A stretch of 61,811 bases of DNA from Atopostipes sp963558565. GTDB lineage: Bacteria; Bacillota; Bacilli; Lactobacillales; Carnobacteriaceae_A. The position numbers and the translations under genes were made by a program. Numbering within the stretch: the first letter of the stretch is position 1; each line of letters starts with the position of its first letter. Below the pieces are notes generated by a model that did not search any database, had not been told where the DNA came from, and saw only the letters and a list, made by a program, of their open reading frames with translations. This document shows positions 41,984 through 49,606 of the stretch, piece after piece. The stretch covers positions 1 through 61,811 of the forward strand of contig CAUWGX010000010.1 in assembly GCA_963558565.1 (NCBI GenBank). Direction: 5' to 3'.

Positions 41984-43303
41984 CTACTCACTCATTTCAA
42001 AGTCATACTGTTCGAGCGGTGCGTTTTCTTCTTCGATAAGCTCTAGCTCTCGTTGACTGTCCGATACTGCACTCAACATGTCTAATTGTGTACGGTGCGA
42101 GATGATACCGTCTAGACTTCTAACAACGCTTGCCTCATCAGCATTATTCGCCGGAAGATTTCTCGACCAGTTGTATTGGATGTCTCTATACTCATCAGAT
42201 AGATTGCCCGGAACATTCGTCACCACGTTAAACACCATGCTGAATAATGTTTGCAGTCCTTGTTGAAACTTACGCTCTTTATTGCTTGCTAGGTTCTTCA
42301 TTGGTTGCAATTTAAATTCCAATGCAACACCACTACTATTCCCAGCCGTGCCAAAGGTTGTATCGTCAATGTTGGCTACTTGGGATAATTGATAGATAAG
42401 TCTTTCCGTTCTATCGAGGAAGTTCTCTTGCGTCTGGTCTGCATCAGGTTTCTCTAGGAACTCAACAACTACCTTCTCAGCGTTGTCACCTGCTAAGTTA
42501 ATGATACGGTTGTCTTTTAAGTTTCTAATCGAATCATCATCCAATAAAGCGCCTAATACAGCTAGGTAAGCATCACTAAAATAGCTAACATCATTGTTCT
42601 TTTCACTTAGTACGTTGTTAAAACCATTAATCAATGACTCCACTGGTTCAATCAACGACTGGCGTTCTTCATTCTCCACAAACTCAATGATTGGTACACG
42701 GCCATATGGAACAAAGCCATCTTTGAATGTAGACGAGTCAGTCATGGATAAACTATCTCCGTCTAGTGTGAAGTCGTATGCTTCACTATCCGAGAACAGT
42801 TGTCCTTTATATCCGTCCTCATCTACCGTATAACGCACGCCATACAATGAACGTGGACGTATCTCGTCCGAATAAATTACGAACATATCTAACGGATCGT
42901 TATAAGCAACCTCTGTTTTTGATTCTTCGTTCTGAAATAAAAATAAATAAGCACGTCCGTATATGGATGTGCTCTTAGCTAATTCATTCATCGTATTGTC
43001 CATGTTGTTTGTGTTCCAGAAGTCTTGAATAATCTTGTCCACACTGTCATCATCATGACTAGGTCTCATTGGTATTCCATTGAAGAAGCCATTGAACGTG
43101 TCGACTAAATACTTACCAAAGTTACCAACCAAACGATTGTCCGGTTTCCATGCCTCTTCTTTTGGCGGTTCATCTAGTATAGGTGGTCGAGAAAGGTATT
43201 GATTGTATAATTCCAGATAACGCAATTTCTGCATCTCGTGTTGTTCAATAAATTCTTCTAGTATCTCACCTGTTATTTCTGTGTCTTTATCCATTCTAAA
43301 CAA
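41984..43303 (-). CDS. Portal protein (SPP1 gp6-like)
   Basis: A 439-residue portal that forms the dodecameric DNA gateway. The segments MQKLRYLELYNQYLSRPPIL, NRLVGNFGKYLVDTFNGFFN and ALEFKLQPMKNLASNKER fit the SPP1-like portal family. It starts at TTG with AAGGAG upstream and overlaps the minor head gene region. Confidence 0.9.
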   Translation of the reverse strand: MFRMDKDTEITGEILEEFIEQHEMQKLRYLELYNQYLSRPPILDEPPKEEAWKPDNRLVGNFGKYLVDTFNGFFNGIPMRPSHDDDSVDKIIQDFWNTNNMDNTMNELAKSTSIYGRAYLFLFQNEESKTEVAYNDPLDMFVIYSDEIRPRSLYGVRYTVDEDGYKGQLFSDSEAYDFTLDGDSLSMTDSSTFKDGFVPYGRVPIIEFVENEERQSLIEPVESLINGFNNVLSEKNNDVSYFSDAYLAVLGALLDDDSIRNLKDNRIINLAGDNAEKVVVEFLEKPDADQTQENFLDRTERLIYQLSQVANIDDTTFGTAGNSSGVALEFKLQPMKNLASNKERKFQQGLQTLFSMVFNVVTNVPGNLSDEYRDIQYNWSRNLPANNADEASVVRSLDGIISHRTQLDMLSAVSDSQRELELIEEENAPLEQYDFEMSE

Positions 43304-43318
43304 TTGTTATCACTCTCC

Positions 43319-44542
43319 TTAAATTCCATGCTTGAATAGTTGCACGGTCACTTTCTTCTTGTCTTTGCTATAAATTGCATAGCGTATCGCATCTAACACG
43401 TCATCATATTCTTGAATCGGCTCATCTCTTGTTGAGTTAGGTTTCCAACGATAGTTATAAATTTCATCTTCAAACCTAGGCAAAGAACCCTTGATGTAGA
43501 ATAGACGTTCTTCTTTGAATCGTTTAGCGACTTCTTCGATACCAGCAATTACAGACTTGTCTGCATTAATTGTTCTTAGTTTGTCACGTTTGAATCGAGC
43601 CACGTGTTCAGGTCTTGCACTATCTGCATAAAACATCATGTCGCCATAGATTCCCTGAAACTCCTTAGCCCGCTCTACCCACCAATCAATTTCTTTATAT
43701 TGTTCAGCTATACCGTCTAAGATATATGTGTTGCCCGCTTCATCTTCTCCCAATATAACAATCGAACCGTAGTGATCATATCCCCAGTCGACACCAGCGT
43801 AATACTCTACAATGTCATACTTGGGCTTATCGATAACGTGAATCTCTTTGTCAAAGTCTGAATATATTGCACCTTCTGCAACTGTCCATAAACCTAAAAT
43901 ATCTCTATCATAAAATTTGCCCGTAGGCGTAGCGGACTTAATACTTTCTCGATAACGCTCAGACAAGAACGTGTTATCGTCTAATTGAAATCTAAAGTCC
44001 ACAATGTCGCCATCTTCATTGTTGATATAATCTGTATTCAGCCAATGATTCGGGTTATCAGGGTTGCTATCCCACAATATACGAGCACCATCTCCCGAAC
44101 ATCGAGAAATAATCTCTTTAAACACTTCTTCGTTAGCAAGTGATGCCTCGTTTACATAAGCACCATAAGCAGTAAAACCTCTTGCTCTTTTCAAACCAGC
44201 GATTGATCCAGTGTAGACTTGGACAACCTTTACACCAGCAAGGATAAATGAACCATGTCGGTCATACTTTGGCTCAATGCCGAAACCGTTATAAAGTTCT
44301 TGCAATATGTTATTTTGAATAGCTGTCGAACTCGTGCCTGCTAAAATATACATCGGCTCATCTACACCTAACTCGTCAGCTATCTTCCTAACTCGGGTTA
44401 ACTCATACATAAATAACAGGTTATTAACATATGTCTTTCCGCTTCGTTTTGCACCATGTAATCCACAAATGAAGAAGTCATCGGCTATCACTCTATTCAG
44501 TACGCTGTCTTGCTTGGGTGTAAGTACGTTATTCATCGCCAT
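43319..44542 (-). CDS. terL: Terminase large subunit
   Basis: A 407-residue packaging motor (PBSX/SPP1 type). The ATPase has GLHGAKRSGKTYV (Walker A) near residue 28 and TAYGAYVNEASL (Walker B) near residue 131; the RNase H-like nuclease begins YYAGVDWGYDHYG. It pumps DNA into the head through the portal. The first codons overlap the terS stop. Confidence 0.93.
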   Translation of the reverse strand: MAMNNVLTPKQDSVLNRVIADDFFICGLHGAKRSGKTYVNNLLFMYELTRVRKIADELGVDEPMYILAGTSSTAIQNNILQELYNGFGIEPKYDRHGSFILAGVKVVQVYTGSIAGLKRARGFTAYGAYVNEASLANEEVFKEIISRCSGDGARILWDSNPDNPNHWLNTDYINNEDGDIVDFRFQLDDNTFLSERYRESIKSATPTGKFYDRDILGLWTVAEGAIYSDFDKEIHVIDKPKYDIVEYYAGVDWGYDHYGSIVILGEDEAGNTYILDGIAEQYKEIDWWVERAKEFQGIYGDMMFYADSARPEHVARFKRDKLRTINADKSVIAGIEEVAKRFKEERLFYIKGSLPRFEDEIYNYRWKPNSTRDEPIQEYDDVLDAIRYAIYSKDKKKVTVQLFKHGI

Positions 44543-45005
44543 ACACCTCATCTAACTTTTCAGCAAACTTTAATAACTTGTCATCTTGTTCTAAGTCAGG
44601 CTCAAGTTCGGAATCTACTTTCTTAGCTTGACGTTGGTCTAGTGGATACAACAACTCTAACTTGTTCAGCTCTTGAACAGCATTCAAAAGAGCGTTCGCC
44701 GTAGCCTGTCGAGTGTATCCTTCATCATGTTTTTCAATGGACACTGTCGCTTTCTCTATAAGCCAAATAAGCTTGTTTATCGAATCTTCTCTCGTCCATA
44801 AGGCTTTCTCCTTGTGTTCATCTAATAACTCGTTGTACCTAGCCAAAACCTCATCATTTCGTAAGAGTGCCGACGCCTTGTTATCCACTGTTTCGGGCTT
44901 CCATTTTTTTGAATGAGGGTATGCTTTGTAATACGCTTGTCGCTGTGATAGTCCAGCAACTAAACTTTGTACATATTTTTCTCGTTTTGCAGTCAATTTG
45001 CTCAA
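44529..45005 (-). CDS. terS: Terminase small subunit
   Basis: A 158-residue DNA-recognition subunit of the Terminase_2 type (SKLTAKREKYVQSLVAGLSQ, then AYYKAYPHSKKWKPETVDNK). I chose TTG 45005, with AAGGTGGTGG upstream, since family members begin with this sequence; an earlier GTG at 45032 would add nine residues. Confidence 0.88.
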   Translation of the reverse strand: MSKLTAKREKYVQSLVAGLSQRQAYYKAYPHSKKWKPETVDNKASALLRNDEVLARYNELLDEHKEKALWTREDSINKLIWLIEKATVSIEKHDEGYTRQATANALLNAVQELNKLELLYPLDQRQAKKVDSELEPDLEQDDKLLKFAEKLDEVYGDE

Positions 45006-45038
45006 TTGCCAGACCACCACCTTTCTAATCACATGTGT

Positions 45039-45149
45039 TTATTTCTTTTTATATTTGCTAATAAGCCAACCGATTATAAATAGAGCAACGATCGGCAACG
45101 TTATGTATAGCGTTAAAAATTCGCCTAATGCTGTGATTGATTCTGTCAT
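45039..45149 (-). CDS. Small 36-residue membrane protein
   Basis: ATG start; residues ~12-30 (LTLYITLPIVALFIIGWLI) form one membrane helix, followed by SKYKKK, the pattern of tiny phage membrane proteins. It lies between the zinc-ribbon gene and terS. No family recognised. Confidence 0.55.
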   Translation of the reverse strand: MTESITALGEFLTLYITLPIVALFIIGWLISKYKKK

Positions 45150-45155
45150 ATGGAT

Positions 45156-45305
45156 TTACCTCACTTCGTAGTTACTTGTCTTATGGTAGTCACATTTATC
45201 ACATGTGCCACGCTCTCCGCCTGTCCTGTGCATTTTAATACCTGCGCTATACATTTCCCTTGCACATCGACGGCAGAGTGTTCTTACGTCTCTTTTATCC
45301 TTCAT
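45156..45305 (-). CDS. Small 49-residue zinc-ribbon protein
   Basis: ATG start; two CxxC pairs (LCRRCAR and CDKCDYH) about 22 residues apart suggest one zinc site. Rich in Arg and Lys, so it may bind nucleic acid. It lies between the structured RNA region and terS. Confidence 0.6.
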   Translation of the reverse strand: MKDKRDVRTLCRRCAREMYSAGIKMHRTGGERGTCDKCDYHKTSNYEVR

Positions 45306-45386
45306 AAGCATTCCCTTTTTTGATTTAGTTAATTCCTTAAAGCTATACCCTACATAGCACCTAGCAAGGTATAATTTTAAACAATC

Positions 45387-45414
45387 AAAAAAGCCACCAC
45401 CTTATAGGCAGCAG
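45387..45414 (-). terminator. Terminator of the structured RNA region
   Basis: On the minus strand GCTGCTGCC, loop TATAA and GGTGGTGGC, then TTTTTT. It ends whatever is transcribed leftward from 45850. Confidence 0.8.
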
Positions 45415-45615
45415 CTCTTATTACGTCCCAACCCATAGGACGATTTAAATAAAGACATAGATTACTTTCGCCTAATCTACATTGTTACATTTAAGTCTGC
45501 AACTCGACTAAGAACTCACAACACAGTAGTGTATTTACTGCCGTGAAAATTCAGGAAAAAGTATATATTTTATTAGGCTATTTCCGTAGCCTTCGAGTCG
45601 TTTCCACAACTCAAC

Positions 45616-45662
45616 ACTCACATACAGAATCGAACTGTATTGCCCAATGCACCAGCGTGAGT
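45616..45662 (-). ncRNA. tRNA-like minihelix lacking an anticodon arm
   Basis: A 47-base fold: 7-bp acceptor-like stem (ACTCACG with TGTGAGT) stacked on a canonical T arm (TACAG, loop TTCGATT, CTGTA), but only 16 bases where the D and anticodon arms should be. It cannot decode. It may be a decayed tRNA or a tRNA mimic inside the larger RNA. Confidence 0.5.
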
Positions 45663-45701
45663 ACTCTCTTTTACCACAAGAGGTGTTATTCTATACACCA
45701 A

Positions 45702-45774
45702 TCAGAATGACAGGCTTTGCTCCTGTGACCTCTCGCTCCCAAAGCGAGCGCTCTACTAACTGAGCTACACTCTG
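45702..45774 (-). tRNA. tRNA-Pro(TGG)-like, non-canonical D and T loops
   Basis: A 73-base cloverleaf: acceptor CAGAGTG/CATTCTG, D arm GCTC/GAGC, anticodon stem CTCGC/GCGAG with loop TTTGGGA (anticodon TGG), variable AGGTC, T stem ACAGG/CCTGT. The T loop is AGCAAAG instead of TTCRANY and the D loop AGTTAGTA lacks the first G of the GG pair, so the usual 18-55 and 54-58 contacts are both lost while 19-56 is kept. No CCA is encoded. It may be part of a larger RNA rather than a working tRNA. Confidence 0.7.
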
Positions 45775-45910
45775 TAAATATAGGACTAGGCAATCATGTA
45801 CGATTATAAAGCAGAGGTGTATATACTTAAGGAGGATCGCCTAGCCCTTGTGCTCTATTCTCACACTATCATTTTACAACTGACTCTTAGGACATAGTAG
45901 GACATGTTTA

Positions 45911-46333
45911 CTATTCAGTAAATTTTTCTGGGTACAGCTTCTCGAATTCTTTTAAAGCTTCTCCGTGTAGTCGAGTAATATGTCTATAAGCATAATTTTG
46001 CTCTACGGCTATTTCTTCAAACTTCTTACCTTGTATGTACCGCTCACTCAATACAATCCTATAGTTATCATTTCTTAGCTCCATAATTTCATCTGCAATT
46101 TGTATTCGCAAATCAACTAATTCATCAACATAATTATTGGTTTCGTCTGTATACTTTAATAACTTTATCACGACATTTTCTGTAGGATTAGATGTTTGGT
46201 TTGTTTGTATAGGCTCTTGCGTTGTGTCAGTACTTTTAACCAGCGTTCTCCTAATTGCGTCGCGCTCTCTTAATTTAGATTGAATTTTGTTGTCTAACTT
46301 TAGCAACTGTGAAAAATATTCCTTTGGCGTCAA
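45911..46333 (-). CDS. DUF1492/ArpU-type late transcription regulator
   Basis: A 140-residue protein with a C-terminal sigma-region-4-like helix-turn-helix (RNDNYRIVLSERYIQGKKFE, then EIAVEQNYAYRHITRLHGEA). This family activates late phage genes and sits just before the packaging genes, as here. It probably drives the structured RNA region and the terS operon from a promoter near 45870. Confidence 0.8.
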   Translation of the reverse strand: MTPKEYFSQLLKLDNKIQSKLRERDAIRRTLVKSTDTTQEPIQTNQTSNPTENVVIKLLKYTDETNNYVDELVDLRIQIADEIMELRNDNYRIVLSERYIQGKKFEEIAVEQNYAYRHITRLHGEALKEFEKLYPEKFTE

Positions 46334-46347
46334 ACCATCATCTCCTA

Positions 46348-46620
46348 TTATTGTTCTCCCATATAATATTCCCTGTCATTATACGCTCTAATCTGATTCA
46401 ATTGATCCGCTACCTTGGTTAACTGCTCTCTTGTGTTTTGTAGTTCTTCATCTTTTGATTCCAATTGCTCTTGTGTATTTTGTAGTTCTCTCTGTGTAGT
46501 AGATAGCTCATATTCTAAGGTTTCAACTTCAGTTTCTTGTTCGCTGGTTCGTAAGAAAGCTCCAACCAGTGCTCCGATGATAAATAATACAATCAATAAT
46601 TTTCCTATTTTCTTAGTCAT
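46348..46620 (-). CDS. Membrane-anchored coiled-coil protein
   Basis: A 90-residue protein with an N-terminal membrane helix (KLLIVLFIIGALVGAFLR) and a Gln/Glu-rich coiled coil with two LQNTxEQL repeats. Function unknown. It overlaps the small frame upstream through ATGACTAA. Confidence 0.65.
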   Translation of the reverse strand: MTKKIGKLLIVLFIIGALVGAFLRTSEQETEVETLEYELSTTQRELQNTQEQLESKDEELQNTREQLTKVADQLNQIRAYNDREYYMGEQ

Positions 46621-46732
46621 TTTGCACCTCGTTTAACTTAGTATCGATGATCTCGACTTCTCTTCTCGGAATTGCCGTGATATTATTGCTCTCTAAGACA
46701 ATAGATCCTTTATCCCAATCATGTATGACCAC
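46613..46732 (-). CDS. Possible 39-residue protein, start uncertain
   Basis: The frame reads VIHDWDKGSIVLESNNITA and more, ends eight bases inside the next gene, and is coding-like. No ATG exists; GTG 46732 is used here, but the only good ribosome site (AAGGAG) is ~20 bases upstream of it. Unrecognised. Confidence 0.4.
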   Translation of the reverse strand: MVIHDWDKGSIVLESNNITAIPRREVEIIDTKLNEVQND

Positions 46733-46764
46733 TACTTCGTCAGCTAAATTCGAGCTCCTTCCTG

Positions 46765-46989
46765 TTACCTTGCTCCACGTTTTGCTAAAGTAGTGTTTGT
46801 TAACTGGCGCATGAAGTTAGCAACTACACCATCTTTAGCTCCGCCATAATCTATTTGTTGTTCGTGCTCTGTCTGTGTGGATACTTTCCCACATAGTTTT
46901 CCTTGATAATAAAACTTCAACCACCCAAATTCTTCAATTAATTCGATGTTGTGTCTTTTGCACAACTTGTAAAGGTTTATATAGGTCAT
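46765..46989 (-). CDS. Unknown 74-residue phage protein
   Basis: Begins TYINLYKLCKRHNIELIEEF and overlaps its upstream neighbour by four bases (ATGA). Soluble, two cysteines, no family recognised. It is one of a row of small coupled genes in the middle operon. Confidence 0.6.
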   Translation of the reverse strand: MTYINLYKLCKRHNIELIEEFGWLKFYYQGKLCGKVSTQTEHEQQIDYGGAKDGVVANFMRQLTNTTLAKRGAR

Positions 46990-47135
46990 TCTTCCACTTC
47001 CTTCTCAAACTCTTCATCGAATACCGCCAGATATGGTTTAGACCATTCTTTGTATTCTTGATCTGTCATATTCGCTATCATTTCATTCGCCTTCGGATTG
47101 CTGGTTATTATTCTTTTTTCTTTGTCTTTGCTCAT
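46986..47135 (-). CDS. Unknown 49-residue phage protein
   Basis: ATG start overlapping the gene upstream, and its own stop overlaps the next start, so it is translationally coupled at both ends. The product (SKDKEKRIITSNPKANEM first) is charged and helical. Not recognised. Confidence 0.55.
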   Translation of the reverse strand: MSKDKEKRIITSNPKANEMIANMTDQEYKEWSKPYLAVFDEEFEKEVEE

Positions 47136-47302
47136 TCTTCCGCCTCTATAACGTCCAATACATCCACATCTTCTATTTCACCCACGTTTACTAGTATAGG
47201 TATAGGGTTGTTTCCTACAATATCCATGGCTTCGTCTTCGCTTTCCGCCTCAATCCACTGATGACCAGACATTGTTACTGCAACTAAATATTCATTACTC
47301 AT
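47132..47302 (-). CDS. Unknown 56-residue acidic phage protein
   Basis: ATG start overlapping the DUF1642 gene's stop. The N-terminal half (NEYLVAVTMSGHQWIEAESE) then a strongly acidic end. The short beta-alpha pattern with ESEDEAMD resembles small phage proteins that pair with DNA-modification genes, but I cannot assign it. Confidence 0.55.
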   Translation of the reverse strand: MSNEYLVAVTMSGHQWIEAESEDEAMDIVGNNPIPILVNVGEIEDVDVLDVIEAEE

Positions 47303-47913
47303 TCGTCCACCTCTTCTACTGGTTTAGCGAAATGTTCAAACCAAACATCGCCTTTTTCAAAACCCTTAATTTCTTTTTCGGTAAAAGCATAAATATCATC
47401 TGTTGTATCTGTATAGTGTGTGGTTAGTCCATCATAATTCTTTCTCAATGACACATATCTCCAATTTGTTTTCATGTCAGGCAGTAAAATGTAATACTTC
47501 GGTTCTTCTTCAATTTCATATCCATGTCGCCACGCTCTGACAAAGATCTCGAGATACTTTCTGATAAATCCATTAATTCTGTCGTCGCTCCAATTCATAT
47601 GGACAGCTTGGGCAACTACATCGTATAAGCTCATTGTTCCTTTTTGATACTCAATAAAATCTGCTACATATTGTGAGATCTTTACTTTCTCTTGCTTTGG
47701 TACGAGTAATTTTTGTAGTTTATCTACCCGAATGTATTCAATGTGCTCAACTTCCCCTCTACCTGCACGTCTATAGAATTCTTTATTCTCATCAATCCAC
47801 TCTTGCGATAGTGTTTCTGGCTCGTCTAGTTGGTCGATTTTATGTTTCACATATTCGCCCACATACAATTTGTCATCCTCAAACCATGACTTTAATTCCT
47901 CTATGCTCTTCAC
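47299..47913 (-). CDS. DUF1642 family phage protein, front end frameshifted
   Basis: A 204-residue protein with the DUF1642 pattern (VKISQYVADFIEYQKGTMSL and the Trp-rich C-terminal region). The usable start is GTG 47913, but a far better start, ATG 48010 with AAAGGAGC seven bases upstream, is followed by eight A residues and then a stop. With seven A residues the frame would add ~33 codons (KKTIAKLIEEYENSLNKATP first) and run into this gene. Function of the family is unknown. Confidence 0.75.
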   Translation of the reverse strand: MKSIEELKSWFEDDKLYVGEYVKHKIDQLDEPETLSQEWIDENKEFYRRAGRGEVEHIEYIRVDKLQKLLVPKQEKVKISQYVADFIEYQKGTMSLYDVVAQAVHMNWSDDRINGFIRKYLEIFVRAWRHGYEIEEEPKYYILLPDMKTNWRYVSLRKNYDGLTTHYTDTTDDIYAFTEKEIKGFEKGDVWFEHFAKPVEEVDE

Positions 47914-48023
47914 TTCTGTTTCCTCGCTTTCAAAATTAATTGTCCAAGGGGTTGCTTTGTTTAGACTATTTTCATACTCCTCAATCAGTTTAGCAATTGT
48001 TTTTTTTCATTTGTTTTGCTCCT

Positions 48024-48269
48024 TTAATAAAATATGCCTTCGCTTGTCATTCCAAACTTATCTTCTGTCACAAAATGCTTGTACGGAAACCCTGTAATAA
48101 TACTAATCGCCCATATCTGCTCTAGAGTCGGCTCATATTTCCCCTTGTTAAAGCCATTTCTCCATCTTGCAACAGTTTGCCAACCTACACCGAGTTCTTC
48201 CCCCAAATCAGCATTAGAAAGTTCACACAATACCATTGCTTCGGTTAATCTTTGAGGATTCCAACTCAT
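48024..48269 (-). CDS. XRE-type helix-turn-helix protein
   Basis: An 81-residue protein with a DNA-binding helix-turn-helix (LSNADLGEELGVGWQTVARW). It overlaps the gene upstream by four bases. It could regulate the middle operon; no effector domain. Confidence 0.75.
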   Translation of the reverse strand: MSWNPQRLTEAMVLCELSNADLGEELGVGWQTVARWRNGFNKGKYEPTLEQIWAISIITGFPYKHFVTEDKFGMTSEGIFY

Positions 48270-48556
48270 TCTTCTTCCTCCAATAATTTAATAATGTCTT
48301 CTGCTATTTCTTCGCCAAAAGCAATCCATAATAAGTCTTTTCTCATAGTATCTAGTTGCCACTTAATCTCCTTTGCGGAACCTTCTCGTCTATCCTTCAC
48401 TTGTCGGTCAAGGTTTTCCAAGTCAAATACTACATCTTCTAGTACCATTGCTAACTGTTTTAGTCGTTCCATTGTTTCGTTGTCGTGATGTGTGTCTCCG
48501 TAAAATCCTATACCTTCCGTTAAGTCACTTCCTGTTATAATTGCTTTAACCTTCAT
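48266..48556 (-). CDS. Unknown 96-residue phage protein
   Basis: Helical, with NETMERLKQLAMVLEDVVFD and an acidic end EEEE. Coupled by four-base overlaps on both sides. No family recognised. Confidence 0.6.
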   Translation of the reverse strand: MKVKAIITGSDLTEGIGFYGDTHHDNETMERLKQLAMVLEDVVFDLENLDRQVKDRREGSAKEIKWQLDTMRKDLLWIAFGEEIAEDIIKLLEEEE

Positions 48557-48735
48557 TCTTCTTCCTCCTTGTACGTTCCATACTCGATGACAACAAAATT
48601 ATCGTTTAACTTCATCACCTGTAAAACATCATGCCCATTAATCTCCAAGCTCTCTGATTTGTACCTAGGATTTCCCGCCTTGACTGTCTTAAAAAACGAA
48701 TCTTTATTCGTTTTCTTAATTACCTCGTTGTTCAT
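48553..48735 (-). CDS. Unknown 60-residue phage protein
   Basis: ATG 48735 chosen because GGAGGAAG precedes it. The product (NNEVIKKTNKDSFFKTVKAG first) is small and beta-rich. Overlaps its neighbours. Not recognised. Confidence 0.55.
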   Translation of the reverse strand: MNNEVIKKTNKDSFFKTVKAGNPRYKSESLEINGHDVLQVMKLNDNFVVIEYGTYKEEEE

Positions 48736-49259
48736 TTTTCTTCCTCCAATTCCATTGCCCACATCATTAAATAATTAGCCATGTCTAAAAGCGAATCTTC
48801 TAGTGCTTCGTCAGTCACCTTTTGTTCTCCTGATTCCACCAACTGCTCAATACGATTCATTTTATCGGAGATTCTAACGAGTGCCGAAATATCCCCATAC
48901 TTCTCATACGTTTTCCCAAAGCTATTTCCATAATCATGATTTTTATCTGCGTATATTCTGTTTAATTTCTCGCAGATGTCCTTGTGATGATTAATTAAAT
49001 CTAGTGGATCAGTGAGTTCCTTTAGTTGTTCTTGGTATTCTTTAGTTTCTTGGCTAATCTGCTCTTGGTAGGACTTATGGTTTCTTTCTTGGATCTTAAT
49101 TGCTAGTGGTTCTGTTTCCATGAGTTCACTTACTTCGATGATTGGTGCGTCTGGATGCTCTGATTCTGCGACAATGTTAATCCAGTTATATCCTTGCTCT
49201 TCCAGCTCCTGCATTAACCACTCATATTCAGTTTTCGTTCTCGTTCTATATAATTTCAT
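48732..49259 (-). CDS. DUF1599 (nucleotide-modification-associated) domain protein
   Basis: A 175-residue protein. Residues ~90-170 carry the DUF1599 core: ICEKLNRIYADKNHDYGNSF, then RISDKMNRIEQL and LLDMANYLMMWAMELEEE, a MazG-like helical fold. Such domains are linked in phages to modified nucleotides. The first ~60 residues are a separate segment (TRTKTEYEWLMQELEEQGYN). The substrate is unknown. Confidence 0.75.
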   Translation of the reverse strand: MKLYRTRTKTEYEWLMQELEEQGYNWINIVAESEHPDAPIIEVSELMETEPLAIKIQERNHKSYQEQISQETKEYQEQLKELTDPLDLINHHKDICEKLNRIYADKNHDYGNSFGKTYEKYGDISALVRISDKMNRIEQLVESGEQKVTDEALEDSLLDMANYLMMWAMELEEEK

Positions 49260-49420
49260 TCACTGTCCTCCTCATGTAAAATCAACAATGCATGGTCAAT
49301 AATTTCGTGTGCCGTGTATCGAATATCTTTAGCAGTTTCTTCGATCATTTCTGCTATCTCTTCTTTTGTTCCATTTTTAGAAATAAATTTTTGTTTTCTT
49401 GTTAAGTTATAAGTTTTCAT
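49256..49420 (-). CDS. Unknown 54-residue phage protein
   Basis: ATG start; a charged helical protein (NLTRKQKFISKNGTKEEIAE first). Its stop overlaps the next start by four bases and its start lies inside the end of the gene upstream, so it belongs to the chain of coupled small genes. Confidence 0.55.
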   Translation of the reverse strand: MKTYNLTRKQKFISKNGTKEEIAEMIEETAKDIRYTAHEIIDHALLILHEEDSE

Positions 49421-49601
49421 TGGTATCTACCCTTTCTAGTTCAAATTTATCCACAACATCTACTGCAATATCGACCTTTACGCCGTTTACCTGTCTAAAT
49501 GTGATGCGCTGCCCTAGTTTTGTATTACTCGTACGAAACTCTGTCACTTTCGGATAAGACAACTTATTGCCATTTGTTTTAGTTACTGTGATTTTATACA
49601 T
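49407..49601 (-). CDS. Unknown 64-residue phage protein
   Basis: ATG 49601 chosen, with GGAGGAG upstream; GTG 49610 would overlap that site. A beta-rich protein beginning YKITVTKTNGNKLSYPKVTE. Not recognised. Confidence 0.6.
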   Translation of the reverse strand: MYKITVTKTNGNKLSYPKVTEFRTSNTKLGQRITFRQVNGVKVDIAVDVVDKFELERVDTNENL

Positions 49602-49606
49602 GGGAA

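Larger units (their letters stand above)
45387..45850 (-). ncRNA. Large structured non-coding RNA candidate (GOLLD/ROOL-like setting)
   Basis: A ~460-base stretch without genes between the late regulator and the packaging genes. On the minus strand it folds into consecutive hairpins: a 13-bp stem (45783-45795 with 45835-45847), a tRNA-Pro-like cloverleaf, GGTGT/ACACC, CTCTT/AAGAG (45666-45682), a tRNA-like minihelix, two 6-bp stems with NGGAAA loops (45595-45612, 45575-45592), CAGTA/TACTG (45524-45540), TAGATTA/TAATCTA (45458-45479), CGTCC/GGACG (45424-45442), then an intrinsic terminator. Size, prophage location and the embedded tRNA fit the large ornate phage RNAs GOLLD and ROOL, but I cannot verify a family match. 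Confidence 0.55.

Noticed and set aside
45783..45847. The 13-bp stem as an insertion sequence or a second full tRNA
   Set aside because: No transposase, no target repeat, and no T or anticodon arm could be fitted to its 39-base loop.
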